Assembly: GCA_934394985.1 (NCBI GenBank)
Contig: CAKRRF010000003.1
Location: forward strand, 1 to 64,000
Direction: 5' to 3'
From: an uncultured Marvinbryantia sp.
GTDB lineage: Bacteria > Bacillota > Clostridia > Lachnospirales > Lachnospiraceae
DNA length: 64,000 nt
Part shown: piece by piece, positions 36,474 through 43,928 of the stretch
Layout of the letters: each line of letters starts with the position of its first letter
Numbering within the stretch: the stretch's first letter is position 1
Notes under the pieces: generated by a model
What the model was told of the DNA's origin: nothing
Database searches by the model: none
The model's input: the letters and a program-made list of their open reading frames with translations, nothing else
Translations under genes and position numbers: made by a program

Positions 36474-37367
36474 TTACTGAGCTTCTGTTTCTGTCTCAGC
36501 AGCTTCTGTCGTTTCTTCTTCTGATGCTGCTTCTGTATCTTCTTCTGCTGCTTCTTCTGTAGCTTCCGGTTCGTAAGGAATCACTGCACCATTGTATGTT
36601 TCATTGATAAAATCTTTGATCTCATCAGACTTCAGTGCATCAACCAGTGCTACAATACCTTCGTTGTTTTCATTTCCTTCTTTCACTGCAATGATATTTA
36701 CGTAAGTCTTTGCAGCTTCTGAATCAGATGCTTCATATGCAATTGCGTCATCTGCCACAGACAGTCCTGCTTCTACTGCATAGTTACCATTAATAACTGC
36801 AAATGCAACCTCTCCGAGTACTCTTGGTACCTGTGCTGCTTCCAGTTCCTGGATCTTGATGTCTTTGCTCTTGGATTCAATATCATTTACTGTAGCTGTC
36901 AGGCCTGCACCTTCTTTTAAGGTAAGTACTCCGTTATCCTGAAGAAGAAGGAGTGCTCTTGCTTCATTCGTTGTATCATTCGGTACAGCGATCACGTCTC
37001 CGTCTTCCAGTTCATCCAGACTCTTTTTTGTTCCAGGATAAATTCCAAATGGTTCGTAATGAATGTCTCCGGCATCTACCAGGTGTGTTCCTTTTTCTTC
37101 ATTGAAGCTGTCCAGATATGGTACATGCTGGAAGTAGTTAGCGTCAAAGTCACCACTTTCTACTACCAGGTTTGGCTGCACGTAATCTTCAAATTCTGTG
37201 ACTTCCAGATCCCATCCTTCTTCTGCTAAAATGCTTTTTGCTGCCTCCAGAATCTCCGCATGCGGTGTCGGTGATGCTGCCACTTTGATGGTTCCTTCTG
37301 CTGCTGCCGGTACGGCCAGTGCCAGTGTTAATGTTGCTGCTGCGATGGATGCAAGTACTCTTTTCAT
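36474..37367 (-). CDS. metQ: Methionine ABC transporter substrate-binding protein MetQ-like (no lipobox)
   Basis: NlpA/MetQ-family binding protein, 297 residues. The family sequence is clear: ASPTPHAEIL, DFDANYFQHVPYL, YPGTKKSLDEL, PNDTTNEARALLLLQ. Unlike most Gram-positive relatives the signal peptide (MKRVLASIAAATLTLALAVPAA) has no lipobox cysteine and reads as a type I site before AEGT. The last 30 residues are a Glu/Thr/Ala-rich tail not usual in the family. How the protein stays at the membrane is unclear. It is first in the metQ-metN-metI operon. Confidence 0.92.
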   Translation of the reverse strand: MKRVLASIAAATLTLALAVPAAAEGTIKVAASPTPHAEILEAAKSILAEEGWDLEVTEFEDYVQPNLVVESGDFDANYFQHVPYLDSFNEEKGTHLVDAGDIHYEPFGIYPGTKKSLDELEDGDVIAVPNDTTNEARALLLLQDNGVLTLKEGAGLTATVNDIESKSKDIKIQELEAAQVPRVLGEVAFAVINGNYAVEAGLSVADDAIAYEASDSEAAKTYVNIIAVKEGNENNEGIVALVDALKSDEIKDFINETYNGAVIPYEPEATEEAAEEDTEAASEEETTEAAETETEAQ

Positions 37368-37493
37368 AATTCTAATCTCCTTTTTCTCTCTGAAATGTAT
37401 TTGTTCTTTTCAGGATATCAAGGATTGCTGCGCGCCCTGCATTCCAGTGATATCGTCCTATTCGTCTGTCTGTTTTTGAATAGGTTTGGTATG
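37368..37493 (-). promoter_or_regulatory. Structured 5' leader of the metQNI operon
   Basis: The transcript from the promoter at 37500-37528 has about 125 nt before metQ. Two pairings are visible: CCTATTC/GAATAGG (37457-37484) and GATATCA/TGATATC further downstream. I looked for the SAM-I core and did not find it. Function is open. Confidence 0.4.
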
Positions 37494-37499
37494 GGTTAC

Positions 37500-37528
37500 A
37501 TGATATACTCTTACCTCTGAAAAGTCAA
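37500..37528 (-). promoter_or_regulatory. Promoter of metQNI
   Basis: TTGACT (37528-37523), 17-bp spacer, TATCAT (37505-37500) on the minus strand. It overlaps the 3' end of the GNAT gene. Confidence 0.7.
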
Positions 37529-38314
37529 TAAGCCGCAATATAGCAAATCTTTATACTCAGTTATAGATTCAACCTTTAACAGGTTAAGTTTTTCTGCCAG
37601 TTTCTGAGAAGGAAGATTCCCATTTGAAGTTCTTACATAGATTCTTTTCATCTCCAGTTCTTCCGCTGCGTAATGTAAGATCGCCTGGCAGGCTTCTGTG
37701 GCTATGCCTTTTCCACGGTACTCTTGTCCAATCAGATAAGATAATTCCGGTTCTCCGGCAAGGTTTTCATATTGCTCCGGAAGTTCTTCTATCCCCGCAC
37801 GACCGATTACTGTGCCGGTTGATTTGTCCACAACGGACCACAAACCATACTCAAAAAGTGGATAGCGCGCAGCAATGTAACTGTAAAGCTGCTTTTCTCC
37901 CACGCCAAGAGCCTGTACATCCATATTACCAGCCTCTTCTTCATAATATTTCTGAAAATATGGCAGGTCTTCCATTACCGACTCTCGAATAAGCAAGTGT
38001 TCTGTCTCCGCAATCTTCCACGGGATGTGCATATGACGCTGCCAGATGCGATGAATATAGGATTCATCCGGCAGGTCGGTATCTTCTGTCATCTGCCAGA
38101 TATAATCTGCTTCGTAACTGATCTGTCTGCCTTTTTTTTCCAGAAATATACAGGCACTGTCCATGATCTTTATATCACAGACGATCTCTGGTCTGTCTGT
38201 CAGGTACACTGCCCTTTTTCCATGTAGCTCCCATTCTTTTTTTAACTGATCTTTTGTACTTATAAAAATGCCGGGGATATTCTTATCCCCGACATACTGT
38301 TTCTGATTTAACAT
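37511..38314 (-). CDS. GNAT-family N-acetyltransferase with unknown N-terminal domain
   Basis: 267 residues. The C-terminal half (about 105-260) is a GNAT domain: LLIRESVMEDLPYFQ start, acetyl-CoA loop YRGKGIATEA, and VRTSNGNLPSQKLAEKLN near the end, like ribosomal-protein or small-molecule acetyltransferases. The first 100 residues are a separate region (IFISTKDQLKKEW, ACIFLEKKGRQISYEADYIWQ) that I do not recognise. The substrate is unknown. Its start overlaps the cyclophilin stop by 7 bp, so it is translationally coupled. Confidence 0.85.
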   Translation of the reverse strand: MLNQKQYVGDKNIPGIFISTKDQLKKEWELHGKRAVYLTDRPEIVCDIKIMDSACIFLEKKGRQISYEADYIWQMTEDTDLPDESYIHRIWQRHMHIPWKIAETEHLLIRESVMEDLPYFQKYYEEEAGNMDVQALGVGEKQLYSYIAARYPLFEYGLWSVVDKSTGTVIGRAGIEELPEQYENLAGEPELSYLIGQEYRGKGIATEACQAILHYAAEELEMKRIYVRTSNGNLPSQKLAEKLNLLKVESITEYKDLLYCGLLTFQR

Positions 38315-38829
38315 TTTTCCGGTTCTGGGTAATCTACACCAAAAGTCTCTACTGTCATAGACTTGATCTTCTGCTCATCCAGTGGTCTGTCGCTATAATC
38401 CGTATCTGTTTCTGCAATCTTATTGACCACATCCATGCCTTCTATCACTTTACCAAATGCTGCGTAAGAGCCATCCAGATGCGGAGCTGCCTTGTGCATG
38501 ATAAAGAACTGGGATCCGCCTGAATTTGGATGCATAGCTCTTGCCATGGACAGTACCCCTGGAGTATGTGCCAGATCATTCTGGAATCTGTTGTCTGCAA
38601 ATTCTCCTTTGATGCAGTAACCTGGGCCACCCATTCCATTTCCATTTGGGCATCCACCCTGAATCATAAAACCATTGATCACACGATGAAAAATCAGACC
38701 ATCGTAGAAGCCCTTCTTCACCAGACTGATAAAATTATTTACCGTATTCGGTGCAATCTCCGGATACAGCTCTGCCTTCATGACATCACCGTTGTCCATA
38801 GTGATGGTAACAATTGGATTCTGTGCCAT
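38308..38829 (-). CDS. Cyclophilin-type peptidyl-prolyl cis-trans isomerase
   Basis: Short cytoplasmic cyclophilin, about 173 residues from the ATG at 38829, which has AGGAG 7 bp upstream. Catalytic and binding blocks: FHRVINGFMIQGG (active-site Arg), GVLSMARAMHPNSGGSQFFI, and YAAFGKVIEGMDVVNKI. There is no signal peptide, so it acts in the cytosol. It is transcribed with the GNAT gene from the promoter at 38863-38891. Confidence 0.96.
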   Translation of the reverse strand: MAQNPIVTITMDNGDVMKAELYPEIAPNTVNNFISLVKKGFYDGLIFHRVINGFMIQGGCPNGNGMGGPGYCIKGEFADNRFQNDLAHTPGVLSMARAMHPNSGGSQFFIMHKAAPHLDGSYAAFGKVIEGMDVVNKIAETDTDYSDRPLDEQKIKSMTVETFGVDYPEPEKC

Positions 38830-38862
38830 AATTGTTCTCCTTTTTTGTTTATTCTGGTGTTG

Positions 38863-38891
38863 ATTATAGTGGGTTTTCTGAAAAATAGCAA
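38863..38891 (-). promoter_or_regulatory. Promoter of the cyclophilin-GNAT pair
   Basis: TTGCTA (38891-38886), 17-bp spacer, TATAAT (38868-38863) on the minus strand. The -10 box is perfect. Confidence 0.72.
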
Positions 38892-38922
38892 GATAATTCA
38901 CTACTGCCTGCACATTTCCAGC

Positions 38923-39897
38923 TTATTTCTCTGCTATCCATTCACGGATAATCCGTTCATCCATCCCCACAATCTGAGCAATCTCTTCCAAAGGCATTTT
39001 TCTTTCCATCAATGCCAGGGTTACTTTGCGTGCATTCTGCAATTTGCCGTCCCTGAGTCCAGATTCTCTGCCTTCTTTTCTGCCTTCTTTTCTGCCTTCT
39101 TTTCTGCCTTCTTCTCGTCCCTTTTCTCTGCTTGTTCTCATGGAACTCTGCCAGTCCATCTGGTAGCGTTCTCTGGCCTCACATTGCAGGCGGATTTTTT
39201 CATCTTCTGATAATTCACGTAAAGTGACAACCGCTTTTTTTATGGATTCTGACTGTTCTGCCATCGCAAGAACCTCCTTCCATGTTTTCGCTTTAAATAC
39301 GCAGGCCCAGTAATACAACGCACTGTTTCTTTCTTCCTCAGGCACCTGTTCCAGACAAGATAAGTCTAACACGTGAAGCGCGATTTTTCCAGTGAATTCA
39401 TATCCAGTTCTACGGTTTTTCAATGCATATTCATTGTAAAATGCAGCATCTTCCGGTATCGGAGATTTCATCATGATTCCGATATGAATGGATTGCTTTG
39501 TCTGAGTGTAATCCAGACCTTTTTTCATATCTGTGAACATCCTGCACAGATAGAACACGGAACGGTCTGTCCAGTTCTCTATCGAGCCCATCTGCATTTC
39601 CAGATTAATCTGCCTGTTATCATTCAGCAACACACGGATATCCAAAATACAGGTCTTCTCGTCAATGGCATCACCCAGTATGATTGGATTACAAATTACG
39701 CAGGATAATATCTCCTCTTCCGGTATGTACAGCAAAGCACTGAGCAGCCCTCTCAATGCATCTTCCGAAGTCTGGAATACTGCCCGAAACATATAATCAT
39801 TGATCAGACCATATTCTACCTCTTCTTCTCCGTTAATCTCACGCAAAATCTCATTTTCCTGCTTCTGCTGTAATTCTTTGCTTTCTTTCTCTGTCAT
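38923..39897 (-). CDS. Rpn-family PD-(D/E)XK nuclease / putative transposase (PF12784-like)
   Basis: About 324 residues from ATG 39897 (AGGAG 9 bp upstream). The nuclease core is visible: DYMFRAVF near the start, then DIRVLLND and INLEMQM, giving the D...ExQ active-site pattern of recombination-promoting nucleases. Near the C-terminus are four EGRK-like units encoded by a 12-bp tandem repeat (39067-39114), followed by an HTH-like tail (LEEIAQIVGMDERIIREWI). Such genes are multicopy in Lachnospiraceae. A 45-bp decayed copy of its 3' region lies at 40788-40832. Confidence 0.88.
   Translation of the reverse strand: MTEKESKELQQKQENEILREINGEEEVEYGLINDYMFRAVFQTSEDALRGLLSALLYIPEEEILSCVICNPIILGDAIDEKTCILDIRVLLNDNRQINLEMQMGSIENWTDRSVFYLCRMFTDMKKGLDYTQTKQSIHIGIMMKSPIPEDAAFYNEYALKNRRTGYEFTGKIALHVLDLSCLEQVPEEERNSALYYWACVFKAKTWKEVLAMAEQSESIKKAVVTLRELSEDEKIRLQCEARERYQMDWQSSMRTSREKGREEGRKEGRKEGRKEGRESGLRDGKLQNARKVTLALMERKMPLEEIAQIVGMDERIIREWIAEK
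39067..39114. repeat. 12-bp tandem repeat inside the Rpn-like gene
   Basis: Four units of TCTGCCTTCTTT (the last ends in TTC). They encode EGRK repeats on the minus strand. The unit is a multiple of three, so slippage would change length without shifting the frame. Confidence 0.85.
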
Positions 39898-39903
39898 AAG
39901 CAA

Positions 39904-40639
39904 ATGCTCCTTCTGAAATTATTTTTACATTTTGTGGAATAAATACCGAATGGCAAGATTTTGTGAATTCCTCGAAATGTACACTAACCTTAACACAGAA
40001 GCCCTGCTTTTACAAACAGAATCGTTCGACAGATTTTCCGTTATTTCGCCGCAATACCAGATGGGAAAATAAAAAAGCCGGAAAACACCGTCACCAATGG
40101 CTTTCTGTTATCAATATGTTAGATCTATCATTTCGTTCCTCTTTGCTTATAATTAAAATGTACTTTTTGAAAGCATAGATTCCTGAAATGTAGTGAGATC
40201 TCCAGATTGTGCATATGCCCTGCGAAATGAATATATGCTTTGTATTTACATTGTAAATCATTTCAGATTGTTTGTAAATACTCATTTGAATTATAATTGC
40301 ATCTTTTTATTTATGTAAATAGTTTTTGAAATATAACAAATAAAATAAGAGGCATGTCCATTTATGTAAATGAATACGCCTCTCGCATTTCTACTTATTC
40401 TTTTTCAGTTCTCATACTGAATAGCTGAAATTCAAAACATATATACATCAGATTTCAAATAGAATATTACACTTTTAATAGATTAAGATGTCCTTTTCCG
40501 CAATTCCCTGTCTTTTTAATTCATCGCAAAATACTAAATTATCACCATAGGATTTCATTCATACTAACTCGCAAAAAGACCTGGACATTTACGTGTTGCC
40601 ATAAATTCCAGATCTTCTTTCATTTACTTTATTTCATTT
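39904..40639. other. AT-rich intergenic stretch without a supported gene
   Basis: About 735 bp with only short unsupported ORFs. Two hairpins are visible: AAAGCC/GGCTTT near 40074-40104, and AGAGGC/GCCTCT (40348-40383) enclosing the palindrome CATTTA-TG-TAAATG. It may be the eroded remains of earlier Rpn-type genes, but I see no clear homology beyond the fragments at 40640-40832. Confidence 0.5.
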
Positions 40640-40760
40640 TCATAATTCAATATCCAGTTCCACCGGACAATGATCAGATCCAAACACTTCCGTATAAATG
40701 CCTTCCTGATCTGAGTAAAAATAACGATAGGTATCAATAAATCCGGCATTCACCACAGTT
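40640..40760 (-). pseudogene. Truncated exoA 3' fragment with an internal deletion
   Basis: Read on the minus strand this gives [14 protein letters not shown] then [22 protein letters not shown] and a stop. It matches the C-terminal part of the intact ExoA encoded at 42543-43301, but 37 codons (SWWS to SIH) are missing, in frame. There is also a one-base insertion at its upstream edge, and everything before it is lost. It is a relic of a duplicated exoA 3' end. Confidence 0.88.
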
Positions 40761-40787
40761 CTTATGCTGTGACACCAAACAGCTGTC

Positions 40788-40832
40788 ATTCTGCAATTCG
40801 CCGTCCTTAAGTCCAGATTCTCTACCTTCTTT
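40788..40832 (-). pseudogene. Remnant of the Rpn-like gene 3' region
   Basis: 45 bp matching 39034-39078 at 41 of 45 positions. On the minus strand it encodes KEGRESGLKDGELQN-like residues. It ends exactly at the last base of the AAA-ATPase gene stop codon, next to the exoA remnant. Confidence 0.8.
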
Positions 40833-42529
40833 TAGAGATGCGCCTGGCCAATCAATACCCTTTTTCCACAAAAGGCAAATCCATAGTGTCTGATTTTTTC
40901 TTTTGGAATTCCTCTTGCCAGTAATTCTGCATCATAATTTTTTTCTTCTATCTGCCGCAGTGCATTTTCTACGGTATGCTCCAGTGTTTTTTCTCTTGCT
41001 GTGTTCTGTACTTTGAATTCCATTATGATCGCATCCAAATGCGCCTGCAAAGGTTCCATAATAACGTCATATCGTCCAAATCCGCTTTCCCGGTTTGATG
41101 TGATGCGGTATTTTCCCTCCAGATCCACAATCAGCCCTAATACAAATCCATGATAAAAACGCTCTGGCTCCGCTTCTTCTGACGGCTTATTTCCCACGTC
41201 AAAACTGCTCAATGTCCGAATAGCCACCTGATTCATGAACTGATTCATATATTCCAAATCACCGTCCAGCAGTGCCTCTTTAAAATTGCCATATGCGGAT
41301 TCTTCCTCAGCAAACCAGCTTTCTACCATATCTTCAAACATCAGCATAGTTTCATGGTTGGTAATTTTCAGATAATACTGTCGTTTTCCTGTTCTGGCAT
41401 CTGTCTCATATCTGTCCAGCTTCAGATAACCGCTGGCAAGAAGAAGACTCCAGATTGCTCCCCTTTTTCTTCCCAACTGCTCAAAAATCACCTGTTCATC
41501 CAGTTCTGTGCAGATTTCTCTGCCATTTAACAGATCTTCCATCTCTGATTTTAACTTCCCCGGACTCTGACGAATCAGATCTGATACCAGAGCATTGCCG
41601 CTTGTATCTGCCCAATAAGTTCCATATGCTCCAGTATCCAGATATTTTGTAATAGACCATGGATTATAAATATCCTTTCTGCTGCCGAAAGAAAAACCAT
41701 CATACCAGTACCTGATATTCTTCTTTTCCTCCGACATTCCTGCACATTCCAGTGCCTGAAACACCTCTTTCTCCGTAAATCCAAAGGAGCTGCTGTATTT
41801 TTCTGAAGTGGTTGTCACTACTTCCAGATTATTCAAGTCAGAAAAAATAGATTCTTTGCTTACCCTGGTAATTCCTGTCAGTAATCCCCGCTCCATATAC
41901 GGATTGGTCTTAAAAGTAGAATTAAACAGACTTCGAATAAATGCTGTCAGTGTATTCCAGTACCCATGAATGTACGCTTCCTGCAGTGGAGTATCATACT
42001 CATCCAGCAGTATTATTACCTTTTTTCCATAATATCTACTGAGATAATCTGATAAATAATTAATAGCCACTACTGTGGCATCATCTGACATCCCTTCGTC
42101 AATCGCATCAAAATAGGCCCGATCCTTTTCATTCAAGACTTTACTTGTACGAACAAAATCAAACTCACTGTACAGTCTTACAAGCTTACGGACAATTCCC
42201 ATCCTGGCTGCCTCATAGGTTGTTGCCTTAATATCCGCAAAACTGAGTGCAATCACTGGATAAGTTCCCTGAAGACTGCGCATTGTTTCATTCTTCCACA
42301 CAGCCAGTTCTTCAAAATACTGCCCCATGTCTGAATATTTTGCAGAGAAAAAATACTCTGTCATATTCATATTCAAAGTTTTCCCAAATCTTCTCGGGCG
42401 CGTAATCAGTGTCACACTATCCTGATTCTCCCACCATTCCCTGATAAAGTCTGTCTTATCAATATAAAAACAGTGGTTCTTCCGTATTGAGACAAAATCC
42501 TGATTTCCAATGGAGATGACTGCTTTCAT
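40832..42529 (-). CDS. AAA-ATPase-like protein with C-terminal PD-(D/E)XK nuclease domain
   Basis: About 565 residues (PF09820 plus PF08011 type). The N-terminal AAA part has IGNQDFVSIRKNHCFYIDKT, the atypical P-loop LITRPRRFGKT near residue 45, and Walker B-like VIILLDEYDTPL. The C-terminal nuclease part has YDVIM then IIMEFKV, the D...ExK pattern. Family members are multicopy in Lachnospiraceae and Bacteroidetes; the biological role is unknown (mobile or defence roles have been proposed). ATG 42529 has GGAAG upstream and lies 13 bp after the exoA stop. Confidence 0.88.
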   Translation of the reverse strand: MKAVISIGNQDFVSIRKNHCFYIDKTDFIREWWENQDSVTLITRPRRFGKTLNMNMTEYFFSAKYSDMGQYFEELAVWKNETMRSLQGTYPVIALSFADIKATTYEAARMGIVRKLVRLYSEFDFVRTSKVLNEKDRAYFDAIDEGMSDDATVVAINYLSDYLSRYYGKKVIILLDEYDTPLQEAYIHGYWNTLTAFIRSLFNSTFKTNPYMERGLLTGITRVSKESIFSDLNNLEVVTTTSEKYSSSFGFTEKEVFQALECAGMSEEKKNIRYWYDGFSFGSRKDIYNPWSITKYLDTGAYGTYWADTSGNALVSDLIRQSPGKLKSEMEDLLNGREICTELDEQVIFEQLGRKRGAIWSLLLASGYLKLDRYETDARTGKRQYYLKITNHETMLMFEDMVESWFAEEESAYGNFKEALLDGDLEYMNQFMNQVAIRTLSSFDVGNKPSEEAEPERFYHGFVLGLIVDLEGKYRITSNRESGFGRYDVIMEPLQAHLDAIIMEFKVQNTAREKTLEHTVENALRQIEEKNYDAELLARGIPKEKIRHYGFAFCGKRVLIGQAHL

Positions 42530-42542
42530 TTTTCTTCCTTTC

Positions 42543-43301
42543 TTACACCTCGATATCCAGTTCCACCGGACAGTGATCGGATCCAAACACTTCCGTGTGA
42601 ATGGATGCTCCTTTCAGCTTTTCTTTCAGACTTTCGGATACGCAGAAATAATCAATACGCCATCCTGCGTTCTTTTCTCTTGCTTTGAAGCGATAAGACC
42701 ACCAGGAATAAATGCCTTCCTGATCTGGATAAAAATAACGGTAAGTATCGATGAATCCGGCGTTTACCACGTTGGTGAACTTTTCCCGTTCTTCATCCGT
42801 AAATCCCGCATTTTTCCGATTAGTCTTCGGATTCTTCAGATCAATTTCTTTATGAGCCACGTTCAGGTCGCCGCAGAAGATCACCGGTTTGCTTTTTTCC
42901 AGATTCTTCAGATAGGCCAGGAAGTCATCTTCCCATTTCATACGGTACGGCAGACGCGCCAGCTCGTTCTGGGAGTTCGGTGTATAGACCGTCACCATGT
43001 AGAAATTATCAAATTCCAGAGTGATGACGCGCCCCTCATGATCGTGTTCTTCGATTCCTATTCCATAAGCTGCGGATAATGGCTCTTCTTTTGTGAAAAT
43101 TGCGGTTCCAGAGTAGCCCTTCTTTTCTGCATAATTCCAGTATGCATGATATCCCTCCGGTGCAAAATCAATCTGTCCTTCCTGTAATTTGCTCTCCTGG
43201 ATGCAGAAAATATCCGCATCCATTTCCTCAAAATATTCGGTAAAGCCCTTCTGCACACAGGCACGCAGGCCATTCACATTCCATGATATTAATTTTTTCA
43301 C
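42543..43301 (-). CDS. exoA: Exodeoxyribonuclease III (AP endonuclease, ExoA/XthA)
   Basis: Base-excision repair enzyme that cuts at abasic sites, 252 residues. Family blocks: [18 protein letters not shown] (metal-binding Glu), [14 protein letters not shown], and the final [13 protein letters not shown] with the catalytic Asp-His. The start is GTG 43301 with GAGG upstream. The gene is complete, and its 3' end was evidently duplicated in the past (see 40640-40760). Confidence 0.96.
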   Translation of the reverse strand: MKKLISWNVNGLRACVQKGFTEYFEEMDADIFCIQESKLQEGQIDFAPEGYHAYWNYAEKKGYSGTAIFTKEEPLSAAYGIGIEEHDHEGRVITLEFDNFYMVTVYTPNSQNELARLPYRMKWEDDFLAYLKNLEKSKPVIFCGDLNVAHKEIDLKNPKTNRKNAGFTDEEREKFTNVVNAGFIDTYRYFYPDQEGIYSWWSYRFKAREKNAGWRIDYFCVSESLKEKLKGASIHTEVFGSDHCPVELDIEV

Positions 43302-43332
43302 TTTGTTTTCCTCTCACGTTTCTTATTTTCCT

Positions 43333-43350
43333 ATTATATCATACTCTGCC
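43333..43350 (-). promoter_or_regulatory. Possible extended -10 promoter of exoA
   Basis: TGA-TATAAT on the minus strand (-10 box at 43338-43333), about 32 bp before the GTG start. The -35 region is poor, so an extended -10 promoter is assumed. Confidence 0.45.
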
Positions 43351-43370
43351 CTTTCATAAAAGAAAGAAAA

Positions 43371-43398
43371 AAGAACCGGAATTCCCTTTCCGATTCTT
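43371..43398 (-). terminator. Terminator of the DUF2325 gene
   Basis: On the minus strand AAGAATCGGAA pairs with TTCCGGTTCTT around AGGGAA, then a T-rich run (TTTTCTTTC). It lies about 60 bp past the stop codon of the DUF2325 gene. Confidence 0.78.
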
Positions 43399-43456
43399 TT
43401 CTTTATACTCATATCATTTCATCGTTTAAGAAAGGTACAAACCTTTGCGCCAGTAC

Positions 43457-43750
43457 TTACATTGCGGCATTTGCTGCATATTCTTCCAGGCCCTGCTGCA
43501 GTGCAGCAGAGCTGCTGCTGTGAATATGAAGAATCGGAATCTCCATTCTCTTTGCTTCCTGTGTAGCGCTGTTGACCATCTTATGAGATACCGTATTGGT
43601 GAACAGCACCATCAGATCTGGACATCCCAGTTTCTTGCGAATGGCTCCCTTTTCTTTTGTAAACACCTTTGCCTTATATCCGTTCTTCTTGCAGATCTCA
43701 CGATAACGACATTCCATACATTCATTTCCACCAATAATTACAATACTCAT
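43457..43750 (-). CDS. DUF2325 domain protein
   Basis: A 97-residue Rossmann-like protein. It begins MSIVIIGGNECMECRYREIC, with a cysteine cluster (CxxC plus a third Cys), and continues with LMVLFTNTVSHKM, typical of DUF2325. Function is not established; small DUF2325 proteins are sometimes found near metal-uptake genes. GAAGGAGG precedes the ATG. The leader has two AT-rich inverted repeats and a terminator-like hairpin, so expression looks tightly controlled. Confidence 0.85.
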   Translation of the reverse strand: MSIVIIGGNECMECRYREICKKNGYKAKVFTKEKGAIRKKLGCPDLMVLFTNTVSHKMVNSATQEAKRMEIPILHIHSSSSAALQQGLEEYAANAAM

Positions 43751-43766
43751 AGATTCCTCCTTCGAT

Positions 43767-43782
43767 TAGTTGTGTCTAACTA
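43767..43782 (-). promoter_or_regulatory. Inverted repeat next to the DUF2325 ribosome site
   Basis: TAGTT-N6-AACTA between the leader hairpin and the Shine-Dalgarno sequence. On the transcript it could sequester the ribosome site or pair with the matching repeat at 43844-43857. Confidence 0.5.
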
Positions 43783-43791
43783 TTCATTTTT

Positions 43792-43833
43792 AAAAAACCT
43801 TCCAGTAGAACGGAGTACCCTGGGAAGGTTTTT
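43792..43833 (-). terminator. Terminator-like hairpin in the DUF2325 leader
   Basis: AAAAACCTTCC/GGAAGGTTTTT, an 11-bp stem with A- and T-runs on both sides. It lies downstream of the DUF2325 promoter and upstream of its start codon. It could be an attenuator, or only the terminator of aroD. Confidence 0.65.
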
Positions 43834-43843
43834 GTAGTCATTT

Positions 43844-43895
43844 CTAACTTTTGTTAGTTATCTATTATAATATTGTATATTATTCTGACTGTCAA
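43844..43895 (-). promoter_or_regulatory. DUF2325 promoter with downstream palindromic operator
   Basis: Minus strand: TTGACA (43895-43890), 17-bp spacer, TATTAT (43872-43867), then the inverted repeat CTAAC-TTTT-GTTAG (43844-43857) at the expected start of transcription. The TTAGTTA-like sequence is similar in form to iron-type (DtxR/IdeR) boxes; that match is by shape only. Confidence 0.6.
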
Positions 43896-43928
43896 GCACT
43901 TTTACTGCATTTTTTCCAATTTCATTTT

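Noticed and set aside
37368..37493. SAM-I riboswitch before metQ
   Set aside because: The conserved SAM-I core sequences are not present; only simple stem pairs are seen.
39067..39114. Possible CRISPR-like repeat array
   Set aside because: The 12-bp units are contiguous with no spacers and lie inside a coding region; they encode EGRK repeats.
39963..40285. Short ORFs in the 735-bp gap after the Rpn-like gene
   Set aside because: Both strands have frames of similar length with no ribosome site, no domain and AT-rich composition.
40832..42529. Complete insertion sequence around the AAA-ATPase/nuclease gene
   Set aside because: No terminal inverted repeats or DDE transposase were seen; the flanks are gene fragments rather than element ends.
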